64,000 bases of DNA, taken from assembly GCA_036365515.1 (NCBI GenBank), contig CM070873.1, positions 260,559,575 to 260,623,574 of the forward strand, given 5' to 3'. Each line of letters starts with the position of its first letter. Position 1 is the first letter of the stretch. A program made the translations under genes and the position numbers. Under the pieces are notes generated by a model. The model was given only the letters and a program-made list of their open reading frames with translations, did no database searches and had not been told where the DNA came from. Shown here in pieces: positions 1-25,506 of the stretch. Source of the DNA: Torymus aiolomorphi. Taxonomy: Eukaryota; Arthropoda; Insecta; Hymenoptera; Torymidae.

Positions 1-3000
1 ATGTGTGAATGTATATACGTGCAGGGGTTTCAACGGTGCCATTGTTTTTGAGAGATGATGGCAAGCCGGGAATTTTTTCGCGCCTGTCGCGACGTTTTTT
101 GCGAGTCATTGTGGTGGTGCGGCGTAGTGTGATGAGCGAATTGTATAATAACGCGTGAGGAGATTCGTTTCGAGGATGAAATGTGAAACTTATGAGAAAA
201 GCATAGTTAATTTATTCTTTATCTATAATTGAGGTTTGAAAGTAAGCTTGTTCATTGAGAGAATGTTTTCAAACAGTCGTATAATTCGTACTTCCTCTAT
301 TTAAATCCGGAACAAAAAGAAAACAAACACAATAACGCATAATCTTCCCCAATTTTCTCCCGTTTTACTTAACGACCGTCTTCACTTCGCCCAAAATAAA
401 AAATTAAGCGATCCCGTAACAATAGCCTCGCCAAACCATCCCGATCCTCCGTAGCCAATTGCCAGGCATTCCCGCGCAACGGCACTCGACTTTTCCGAAG
501 GCACGCAGACGCACAAAAGGCAAACAACGCCGCCCGGGGCGTTTTCACTTTTCAAAACCAACACAAAAACAGACCTACCACGCTACTTCTCACTCATCCC
601 GCGCCAATAAACTCTCCTCCTCCTCCTCTTCTTGTGGAGAGACCTCTAATCTCGCGACCAAAAACTTCCGCGGCCGCCCGGTACAATATATCTTTTACGA
701 GTTTTCTCCATACCGCACACGGCACAGAATCGTTACTTTCGTTATTGCCTTTTATGCTCCGCAGCATGCATATATATACACGTGCATGCACGCAACACTC
801 TCTTCTCGCCGCGCTCGTTACACTTTTCCTTTCGGCACGGGCAGCGCGCGGAATTCAATCTCTACGTGTGTGTGTATATAAATGTGAGTGGGTATATCGC
901 CCATCGCACTTGATGCTCTTTTTTTTTCTCTCTTGCATACACGTACGTGCTTTATCGGTCTCGGCCGAGTCTAGACGCGGCCGAGCATTGAGATCGAATG
1001 AACGTCACACGCGCGCGCGGCTTTGAATGAAACCCAGCAGTGACTGATTATCCACGCGTGGTATATGTAAGCACTGAGTAACTGCGCGCGGGTTTATAGT
1101 TTGAGGCTTAAGAGGGAGAGGGTTGAGTGTGTGTGCATAGGGGATATATATGAATACGTGGTCACGCGTATAATCGGATGCGTTGTATCGTATATAAGTG
1201 CGCCGTCGGTTTTTGTGTTGGATTTAGTCTAATAAATTGTTCTGCGATTATACATATATAGAAGGCGAGGAAATTTTTTTTTTCTTATAATATAAAACTT
1301 TCCATTATTATTATTAGTTAATAACATAGTTATTAGCGTGAACGTAAGTGTTACGCGTGCGTTGTAATGAAAAGTCTAAACGCGTATCAACATTTATTTA
1401 CTGGACCATGGGCAGCTGTTAGAACTTTGTAATGATTCCACAGTTAGTTGAGCAAGGAGAGTTTCTTAAATGCATTACCGGCAATTAAGATATTTATGTA
1501 ATTCATTATTATTAATAAATGCGGAAAAGTATCGGCGGCGACGGCGGCACGCAGCATCGGAGGAGGGGAATTAGCGCCGCTTAGCGGGTTCATTAGCTCG
1601 TTAATGCAAACATCGGGACGGTTACTCGTACTTCGTTATCCTCTTTCGTAAAAGAAATTGTTTATAAAGCTAATATAATCACGCGAACGGACGTCTTTAT
1701 TAATTATATATACGAATATTTATATTTCGAGGCGATCGATAGATTCGCAGCGATTTATGGCCGCTATTTATCAAATGACTAAACAACATCTAACTTTTAT
1801 CCGCGCAGAATCAGCCGCTATAACGAATAAATTTCCCTCTCGTCCTCTCCGAAATAAAGGAAAATGCGAAACCCACTCTTAATTTTCTCAACAAAAACAA
1901 ACACCATCATCACTCACCGATACATCATTAGCCAACTCCCTTTTTTGCATATAAAAGAAAGAAAAACCTTCTCATCTCTCGCTGACTATAATTCAACGAA
2001 TAACAACAGCAAGGCGCACGAATGTTAAGGTTACGCGTTTCCACCCACCCACGAGCGCGCTCTCTGCCGCATTTATTATTACAAGAAAACTCTCGCGTCG
2101 ACAATGTAATCTCTCCGTCGGCCGTTCCGCGCACGCGCGCGCGGCAGCGAAACGAGCCACCGCTGCAGCAGAGAGCCTGTGTATAACGCACATTCATACA
2201 TACATATAATGCGTCCACATACACTCGTAATAATTGCGCTATCGACTTTTTGCGCGGTCGGTCTTTCTCTCTGTGGTAGATTGCGCGGCTTTTTCACGCG
2301 CGGCAACGGATCAAAGTTCCAGCACGCGGAAGAAAGAGCGCGAGGAGATACACATGGAATATTATGTTATATTGCACACGCGACGGCGGCGAAGTTTCGC
2401 GGCGGATACTTTTGTTATCGGCAGTTTCCCAACTCAAATAATCGGTTTATCAGGAGCGACATTGTTTTGATGGGCATTAAAAGCTCCCTTCCCATCGTTA
2501 CACACTTTATACGTTGTATTTCGTGGGAACTTTGACATCATAAGCCTCTGTAAATTTAAAGATGACGCGCACGCAGCAAGCCTTTCCAGTTCGCGAGCGC
2601 AATCGATTTTGCGATAACGTCGTGTACTTTCTCAAAGATTAATCGTTATCGGCTCTGACGGCTGATTTTTTCCGCTTCGTAAATTCTAGAAAAAGTCGCC
2701 GCCACAGTCGTCGTTGTGTCTCTCTGTCCAGTGCGCGCGCGTGCGGATAAATTTCTCTTTTCTTCGAGCGATCAGTCGTCAGCGGCGGCGGCGCGCTGCG
2801 CGGCTTGTGTACCTTATTAAGATCGTTTTTCTCCGGAGCCTCGCTCATAATTGGCGAGGTTGGAAAGTCCGAATGATTTGACAACTTGTTTTTTTTATGC
2901 CGCCACACAAAGCAAATACATATACTGTGTTGCGAAATATGGGTTGTTTCCCTATTAAAGTCAAAGACGTAAGTTAGTCTAATTATATAAATATACTCTC

Positions 3001-4497
3001 GGCATTGTACCTGCATATATACCCTATTGAAATTTCAAGAAAATATATATGTATGTAGATGCGTGCGTGTATGATTCATTCTCGTTGAAAATAAAATTAC
3101 AATAACAAAAATTTCCATTGTACCATAGCCGGGAGTACCGTAAGTTTTTCGAGGTCGCCGCCACCTTGACTTTCACGATAATTTTTACAAATTAACCAAT
3201 TAAAGTAAATCGCACTCCAAAAATGAGCAGCAATCTGCATTTCGAGAAACTCGCCAGCCGTCGCATAAATAATTTATCGTATTCATTTGCTAATTGCGTC
3301 GCGCTCGCTCGCATTCCCAATACAACACGACGGCGAGAACCTCTTCCTCGCTCCATTTCCATTTACATCTTATCCGAGAAAAAGGTATCACACGCACATA
3401 AATACGCTTCCCATCCATGCGAGCAGAAAATCTCGGCACCCCGAAACTCGATTTTTCCCGGCGCCAGACGCAATTTCTCGGTGGCGTCGTAGTACGTATT
3501 ACTTTCTCAGCTCTCTCACAGACTCATATACTCTGCATCCCTTCGCAGCCTATACACACTTACATGCATGACTGTATACGCGCTCGCGCGGATTACGCGG
3601 CATCGGCTTTCCATATTGGGAGCGATCCGGTTATAGGAGATCGCGGGTTAAGGACGGCCCGAGGACGACTCGACGACGACTGCTCTCGTCTTGGTCTTGT
3701 CTATTTCAAGGCGCACGTGTATGTATACGTGCGGCTCGGACTGCGTTAAATATTTAGAGTAAAACGGACGAGAGAGAAAAGATTTTTTTTTTCTTCAGTT
3801 TTAAGAAAAAGGCTGTTACTGCTGCTGCTGCGGCTGCGAATACTTCTATTTTTGCGATTGACGGCGCGCGCGCTGCCGTGATTCATCATTTACGATCCAA
3901 ACAATGACGGTCGAGCGGCGTTTTTTCGCGATATCGACGACGGGATCACCTTCGGCGTTGTTATTGGACGACGCGTGTGCTGCCTTCTTAAATTTTACAA
4001 TGTTAACTTGAGAGTATAATGCAGGGTTTCTGTGTATAGTGATGTTATTATACACAGCGTTACTCATTAACTGCCATTATTGGAAATTCTTGAAAGAGTT
4101 AAATAATAATTTTCCACTAGTCATCGAGTTACGCCGCGCGTATCTCGAGAATCATTAAAATTCTTTCTAAACGTATATGTATAATATAACCCACATCGCG
4201 GAAAAGACTGGCGGGTAAACACATGAAATTGCCTACTTATGTGCGTTTGCTCAAATAAGAAAGCAGCCGGGCAAATTTCACTCTGCGCAAAATGATATTC
4301 GCCAAAGTCTATAAATAGTGTTTGCTCAATACACACTATCGTGCAGCGTGCGTTGCTCAATGCGCACATATGAACTTTTATAATTTTTCACCCGCAATAA
4401 GAAATTCGTTTGCAAACTAGAATAAGTAATTTCTCGAAAACAACAAATATTGACAATTTCCTAACTAACGTATATTCCCTCTTTCTTTATGTTACAG
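1..4497. other. 5' flank or first intron of the Cip4 gene, no gene seen
   Basis: No open frame here resembles a known protein. Since the first visible Cip4 exon begins with a 3' splice site at 4497/4498, this stretch is probably the end of a long first intron. The family's short first coding segment (about eight residues before the Asp at 4498) was looked for and not found, so it probably lies left of the window. The DNA alternates AT-rich blocks with GC/CpG-rich blocks (about 450-1020, 2040-2340 and 3560-3720), which could hold enhancers or unrecognised non-coding exons. No long repeat was noticed. Confidence 0.6.
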
Positions 4498-17923
<13,426 letters not shown>

Positions 17924-18020
17924 TCAGAGAATTGAGCTTGCTCGCAAAAAGTAATGCAAAGTGGAATAGAGGTCTAAAAGAGATTATCATCGTTGGAGAT
18001 TACATGATTAATTGAATCTC

Positions 18021-18026
18021 AATAAA
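18021..18026 (+). terminator. Candidate poly(A) signal of Cip4
   Basis: First AATAAA after the Cip4 stop codon (98 bp downstream), with further AATAAA copies at about 18442 and 19277. Which one is used cannot be told from sequence. Confidence 0.35.
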
Positions 18027-21000
18027 CATATCTCTGCTGAAGAGAGATATCGGTTGAGGAGAGGAAAGATATCATACTGCAACGAGAGCTTTAATCAAGT
18101 TAATACAGAAGATAATGCTTATCGGTGAAAGACAGAATAGGGGAGAAGGATTTATCATATAGACGTGTCGACTCTTCGAGTTTTAACAGATGAATTTCTT
18201 TTGCTGCACGAGTAATCCACCGCAGAAGTCGTGTCTACGAACGAAAACGAGAGTGAAGAACAAAGGCATCCATTTTGTGATCTTATTACTTTTAATGTCG
18301 ATTAAATCCCGTGCAATTTCTCCTTGCGTATAGTTTATAAGAAACAATGCTAACACAGCCATAGAATGGTTTCTTGTCAAGAAGAGCACGACAACACCGA
18401 CGCAGGGCGTGTTCTATTTTTTTTTTGCAATAACATTTCGTGAATAAAAAGCGATTCCAGTGTCGAAAGTAATCTTATTACCTCTGTGTAATCTTCAAGT
18501 ATGCGTGATAGCATGAAAATCATTTGATCAAATATATATTTCAATCAAACGAATTGTGCCGAGAGACTGAATCACCAGCCAAATCCGCCTGTGTATGACA
18601 GGTGCGATTCCGTCAGCGAAGTAGAGAAATCACGTATAGTGCGAAAAAAATGGTACTTTCTATGTACATAAAATATACGAATCACTCTTTCGGCATGAAG
18701 GAGCTTATGATAAATCGCTCAAATGTCGCTTAGAAGGAAAACAATGTCCGATTGTGAACTTTTGAAAGAAGTGAAACTAGATTCGTGTAAATATATATTG
18801 TCGACGTATAATGAAAGAAAGATGAATGAGAATGTAAGCGTGAAAGTGCCAGAATCGGGGTCTCGCACGAATTACGAGTTCTCCTGTTCCGTGGGCCAAC
18901 ACGCAATACTCTTTTATTTTGTTATAATTTTTTTTTTATTTAGTATTACAATTATGGCACGATTCCCTTAGAACATAGCACAATGCTAGTCAAAGCAGAT
19001 AAGTGTCAAGATTTTACTTGTTAGATTTATTAGGGTTTAAAACGTTAATGAAATGGTTGAAAACCGTGATTTTTTATCGTCGATGTTAAAAGATGAAATT
19101 ATGCAGGGTAAAAATATGTTTTGAAGATGGATCCAATGCGTAATCTTTTTTTATATTAATTTGTTCAAATTTTTAATATTTTTGTTGAAAAATGATAAAA
19201 AGTTTTAGTTGTAATTATTAACTTTTGATGGAGTTCAAATTTTCAAATTTTCTTATTGCCATTAGTCTTGATACATAATAAATGAGCCGTAGTAGAACCA
19301 TTTGCATCTACTTTGGAACTCATAATAAATGAAGTTACATATTAAAAATGAAACTGAAGTAAACTAATGAAGAATATTTTGATAACAGGTAAATATCTGA
19401 TATGTTATGTACTATAATAAATATACATCTTTATGCCACAGTTACAAAGAAATTAACTTGCGTTACAGATAATGAATTAAATGATTAATTTTTTTGATTA
19501 TAAAGAATCGATATTATTTTATTATATTTTGATAAAATAAAATTTGCAAATTTTATTCCAATGGAAAATTGGTATGGATAGATTTTTTGGATAAGGAAAC
19601 TCGTAATTTCGTGGGAACGCGTCTAGATACGTCCTAGATCCGATTGCGGAATAACTAAATTGCATACATGTGTAACTCGCGTATATTAAATGTATATGTA
19701 TATATATGTTACGTTCAATCGTTAAAGCATAGCTTTCGGTAAGACAAACAAATTCAGTAAAATGCATTAGTAAGCGAACAAGTAATCTCTAAACAAAAGA
19801 TGACTTTCTTCTTGAAGCGAATTTTACTTGTTCATTTTATTGTTTGTTTATTTACGTTGTCTTTTACGTAAACGTATGAACTGCTTCCTTTGCGGTTCCT
19901 TAAATTTTAATATGATATATAAATATATTTTAGGACTTTTGTAATTTATTGTCATTCGAGAGAGGGTGCGATGTGCGATTTCAGAGGTAATGTTTACAAG
20001 GGTTGTTAAACAAGTGGAAGAATAGCGTTTGTCGAAAAAGACAGTATGTACTCGGCTGATATTCGGCATTTTAAGTATGTCGTTTCTTTGTATATTTTGT
20101 GATTTTTTTTACTAGCAATCGCAGTGAACATTGTAGATAAATTAAATCGGCGACTCATAATTTTAATTATTATTAATAAATTTATTCATAATGAAAAAGT
20201 ATAGGTACTAAAGCCAATATAACTCATTTATATACTGCAAATAAGCAAGTACGTGAATTGTGTGACTTTATTGCCCTTCCTCGACTATTTACCTGTAAGC
20301 TTACCTTAGAAAACAATTCCGAAATTTTGAAAAATGACGAAACTGTTTGGAGTTCATAGTATCACAGCCTGAAATTACGTCAATTTTTTTATATTTGACT
20401 ATCTTGGATACTTTTACAAGAAATTTTTTCGTCGTTTTGCAAAACTCGAATTGGACGAGTCATACCTTTATTTTTTCAGCACACTTTATCTTTCCCCGTC
20501 GACTTTTCTAATAACTGTACAAAGCTTATTAATTTCATTATGTATAATAAATGAAGGTTGTGAGCTTTACCACAATCAAAATGAAATACTTGTTTGCTCT
20601 TTGAATTTGTTAATAAAATGTTATGACCTATAAGTAGTTCTATAGAACTAGACGTAGAAAATAGTTGATAAAGGTAGGAAAAAGAAAACATACACCATAA
20701 TTTTTCTTCACGTAAAGTGTATTACGTCCAGTGGACAATTGACTAGATCGAGAATACAGTGTGTTACATTGTAAAATCATAAGAGTGTACAAGTAAAAAA
20801 TTTCTCGCCCGATTTAATAAAAAGAATTGCCTCCCGTAGCATCACTGTCATAAGAACATTTTCAATTTATTTTTTAATACAGAAGAAAACAAAATTATAA
20901 AAAATTGTTAATCGATTAGTAATGTTTCAGATAATAAGAGTTAAACGTAAGTTACAACAAAATTGAAAATGTTCTCCTTGATAAATATTTTTCTAGTCGA

Positions 21001-22901
21001 AAAGTACCGCTAGCTCGTAGCACACACTGATTTATTAACCTCTTCGAGATCTTAAATTAATATTTTCGCATAAATATAGTATTTAGTAATAACTTCATTT
21101 GCTGCAAAAGCACCGACGGTCAAACGGCTGTGCGAAGAACCGTCATTAAATTTACTGGCAGTCGTGTATTTTCATCAAAACAATGCGATGTTTATCAAAC
21201 AGCAAATATTCTTGAAATAAAAAAGGCAAGCGAACTTAAAACCTAAATATTCATATTTCACTTGTTTGTTATAAACATTTTTTTTCGCGAACGAAATTAT
21301 AACATTTAATAGGTACGTATTATAAAACTTAAAAAGACTTCGAAATTGTTAGTTTTTGACACTCATCATTTTATAGAAATACTGAATCTTTGCGTAAATG
21401 TAGTGACGGCAGAAATATTTTCATTCATAGAAATATTGTGTAAATGTCATTATTGATTTTTCTTTGATTTTTACATAATTGTGAACGTTTTATGTTTCTT
21501 TAGTTTCAGTTTTGTGAAAAAGTTACTAATTGCTCTGGAATTGTATCTAAACAAAAAATTCAATACTTCAGTAAAAAAAGTAAATTAGATTAATCACAGT
21601 AAAAATCGAGCATAATTCCGTTTACAAAATCACTGTTCGAACAATATCATTCACTAACTATTCACTCGTTTTTTGTGCTCGATTCTCCCGTCATGGATAT
21701 ATCACGGTAAAGTATCCATTAAAAAAAAATACACAGACGTATTCATTTTTAAGTACTTAGGTGTCGAAGTATTCATCATTAAATAATCTGGGTGCGATAA
21801 TGATTAAATTTACAATACGTAATCCTTTAGTTATACGCGTTTTTTTGAAAAGCTGCAAAGTAAAGATAAAAAAGATTTATAAAAATCTCATAAAGATCAA
21901 TATCAATTATTTACAAAGTAAAATTTATTATAAACTTTAGTACATGTCAACAAAGCAATATTTTACATATTCCGCGTGGCGTTTGTGTTCAATTCACATT
22001 GAAAAATAATGCGAATTGAAATGCATAAGCTCATTATCACAATAATGCATAAATTCTCTTTTAGAAATAGACAAATTTTCTCTACAAGAGCTCGCTCAGC
22101 AGTCACGTATTTCGAATGAATACGTAATCGTGAATTAGTCATCTATACAGTATATAGACAGCGCAAAAAGGTTCACTACGTCATAAAAAAAATTACTTTA
22201 TATAATAATTTGAGCATCAAAAGCTTATTCGACGATGTATTATCGCACCCGCGTCGAACGAATTTCTCTGTTGGAGATGTAACGAGTATTTGGAGGATCT
22301 TCACTATAAACGCTTTTCGCAACATAGATATTTTTCTTTCACGCTATATTATCGCTGTACACAATGAGCATTTTAAAGATGGAATATTCCTCTGAATTTC
22401 GGTATACAGAGAAATTACCTTGAAAAAAATGCCATTTTATCGAAACTAACAAATTATATACATATAAAGTGGTATATAACAGCACCGCTCGAAGACGACT
22501 GAGAAGTTGCATAAATTTTTCATTTTTCAGTTAAAATATTCGTTTAAAATAAATTAAATTTTTAAAATATATTAAGATGAATTTAGATAAATATATTTTG
22601 TACTTTAAGTAATGGTATTATCGTCCAATTCATCATTCAATATATACTGTGTTCAACGATAAAAAAAAATTAAAGTTCTCAATCGTCTCAATAAAGATTA
22701 GTCGACCGCGATGCATTACGCCACGCGTGTACTTTAACGTGGTCCGTTAAACGCGTGCGCGTTCGCAAAGCAAAATCCACGTGCCAGTCTCTCCATCGTC
22801 ATTAAACTCTAAGAAGTCGTCATTATAACGTATTAAACATTACTGTACAAAAAAGGAGGAGAGAAAAGAAAAGAAACCCGAACGACTGTGTAATGTATAT
22901 G

Positions 22902-22903
<2 letters not shown>

Positions 22904-22955
<52 letters not shown>
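22904..22955. repeat. (TC)26 microsatellite
   Basis: A pure 52-bp TC tract about 105 bp beyond the LRRC20 stop codon, reading as GA in the direction of that transcript, so it may lie in its 3' UTR. Confidence 0.97.
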
Positions 22956-22959
<4 letters not shown>

Positions 22960-23060
22960 CCTTTTACGAGAGCTCGAGAGAGCAAGCGCAGTAACTACCG
23001 TTTTCCGCAAAGTCTTGAGTATTGAATAATTAGTTGTGTTAGAAGTGGGGAGTCGCCAGC

Positions 23061-25506
23061 TCAGACGCTGAGGTCCTCCCATTCCTCGCGCTCCCGGGGC
23101 GACAGCTCGACCCTGACCCGCATCTTCAGGTCCTGCAGATGATCGTGGATCCGCGTCGGCAGCGGATTCTCCTTCAGGTCTACGTACTCGAGCTCCGGCG
23201 CGTGCCTCAGCATTTCCACCTCGACCTCTACGCATAGATAAATTGATGTTCGAATTAGTTTTTTTTTCTTTTTCATAATTTTTATGTTTGGAAGCTATTG
23301 TTTACCTATGATGGAGTTATTATTGGCGAGTAAGCGCTTCAGCTGAGGCATCCGGCAGGTGACTGTTGGCAGGGCAATAAAGGCATTGTGTGAAATATCC
23401 AGCCTCTCCAGGGCCTGGAGCTCGGATAGCTCTTCCGGCAGTTTGCTCATCTGGTTGTGACTAAGGTTCAACTCTATTATAAAAGAAACAAATATATAAC
23501 ATTAATACCATCCTTCCTTCAAAATCGATTTAAAATAAAAAAAAGAATAAATATACGAACCGCTGATGAGGGAGAATTTGACGGCGAACTTGGGCGGTAT
23601 CTTGGTAATGACGTTGCCGGAGAGATCGCAGCTCTTGAGTTCCGTGTGTCGCATGAGATGATAGACGGCGTCGGGCACTTGCATGAGTTGGCACTCTGAC
23701 AGATCTGCGGACAATGGGAGAAAACGTTGAGTACACGCTCTTTTGCCCTCTTTTAATTTATTTATATAAGCGCGTGTGCGTCTGTGTCTCTTTTACTTTT
23801 AGCGAAAATAGTGCCTCGTCGCGGGATATTATAGGAGGAACTTGCGGGAAAGCTTCCGCGCGGCTGTTGTTTTTAAGCTCTTTTTGAAACAGAGCTCTGA
23901 ACTCGTTTGAACTTCCTAGAAACGCTAATTTTAAGATTTAATTTCGGCGTGGCCGGTGCGACAGGAAAACGAAAATTAATGTTTTCTTATAAAAACATCG
24001 TTCATATATATTATTATACATTATCCTAGCAACTGTAAGTTTTTTTATGAAATAAGATAACATCAATCTCTTACAATCTCGATTCTAATCAAGTATAAAT
24101 CACTCGATTCATTTATATAAATAACCATCACTACATACTAAACGTTTGTTAACTTTTCCTATTACATTCTACTCCTCTCGTAAACATTAAACTCAGAGCA
24201 TAACATGCATATCTACCTAATCTACTCCACATTTCACCGCAGATCAACCCGATAAAACCATTTCCCCCAATCCGCACCATCCGCTATACGTATATCCGCA
24301 CCCAACAACCTTCAACCGCTCGCGTAATGAAACAGCGAATTAATCGAGGCAAGTCAGCCGGCGCGCGACGATCTCTCAAGTGTACTACGCGCGCGAACTT
24401 TACGCTTTCTCCGCGGAAATCGCTTCCGTGCGCGATATTAAAATGCCTCGGCGAACGCGTGCACACGCACGATTTTTGCAGACCTTATTAACGGAGCATC
24501 GCTGAATTTTCCGGGTGCACTGACTTTCCTTCTCGTGCGCGCGTAGTGTGTAGCGATCAGGCTGCTCCAAAGTTGCGCAAGGTTTCCCGCGATTGTCTGC
24601 GGTGCATGCCGTTTGTCTATGACTTTTTGCGAGGGTTTCCGTTGTCGGTGGGTCGTGGTGGTGTAAGGGTTTAGATTTTGCCTTCGGGACGAGTGTGTGG
24701 GAAGTGCGATTTCTCCGATTACGTGAGTTTTCTATGCTTGGTGCGGCAGCGGGTGGGTTGAAAGAAGTATTGATTTTGGAAACCGTTCTAATTAGTTGGT
24801 CTTAATTTGATCTTAGCATTGATACACCGAGTACCTGGTCGTTAATAACTTAAACAACAATATATTACACTACTTAACTAAAATTCTAATTAAATCAAGT
24901 CTATCAATTAAAATAAAAGCCAACCAATGCACCATAATCAAAGAAATCAGATTTCAACTATCGATTTCCCACATCTTCTTATCTTAACAATCTCTCGTCA
25001 ATCCCAAAAAGCGCACTCCAACCTTTCTTAATTAAACCTCTTATATAAAACCTGCCGAAACTCATCGCTCCACCCACACCCAGCCTCTCTCTCTCTCTCT
25101 CTCTCTACTCCAGCTCCCCTCGCGCATCAGCCTCCGCTTTTATAAATAGCCGCTACACCGAGCGTGCAGTATCAAGTTACACTGGTCCCCGCACGCGTGC
25201 GCCCGCAGCTCGAGCAAGTAAAACAAATTTCGAGTTCATTCAACGCAATAATTCGCAACGATCCTTCCTCTCGCGCGTTTTCAAGATACCCACGATTCAC
25301 CTTGCGCACATACACTCGCCTCCACGAGTCACGCGCGATCAGAGTTCGGCCAATCCCATACAGTTACCAATCTAGCGTATTATGTTATACCCATAGCGAA
25401 TCGAACCGGAAATCAGCGCGTTTACTGTGAGAAAATTTATACTCAGGCTGCTGCTCTCCTTCGCCTCCTGGCAGCGCAGCACGACCCTCGTCACCGCGTG
25501 CGCCAT
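23061..25506 (-). CDS. LRRC20: LRRC20-like leucine-rich-repeat protein, short isoform (first exon 1b)
   Basis: Alternative first coding exon 25506-25443 (MAHAVTRVVLRCQEAKESSS) ends in phase 1 at A/GTATAA and joins the shared exons 23704-23561, 23473-23306 and 23227-23061. The product is 180 residues, close to the usual family length of about 184, so this is the likelier ancestral form. The junction codon becomes Asn here and Asp in the 1a form. An AG at 25516/25515 also lets the block 25514-25443 (72 bp, a multiple of three) act as an in-frame cassette exon after 1a, so a third isoform with both N-terminal segments is possible. A TATA-like box and TCAGT initiator 35 bp before the ATG favour independent initiation. 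Confidence 0.75.

Larger units (their letters stand above)
17924..23060. other. Convergent 3' flanks of Cip4 and LRRC20, including probable 3' UTRs
   Basis: AT-rich DNA between two tail-to-tail stop codons. On the plus strand, AATAAA occurs 98 bp after the Cip4 stop (18021) and again near 18442; on the minus strand, AATAAA lies at 21929-21924. No protein gene or structured RNA was recognised. A frame at 18723-18971 ends in a hydrophobic stretch but starts in probable 3' UTR and resembles nothing known. Confidence 0.6.

Noticed and set aside
3223..3749. Several overlapping plus-strand frames of 90-110 codons before the first Cip4 exon
   Set aside because: They are Arg/Ser-rich, overlap each other in different frames, and follow CpG-rich composition; none supplies the missing Cip4 N-terminus.
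18723..18971. An 82-codon plus-strand frame with a hydrophobic C-terminus
   Set aside because: It lies in the probable 3' UTR of Cip4, starts without upstream gene signals, and the hydrophobic part is encoded by a T-rich stretch; no family resemblance.
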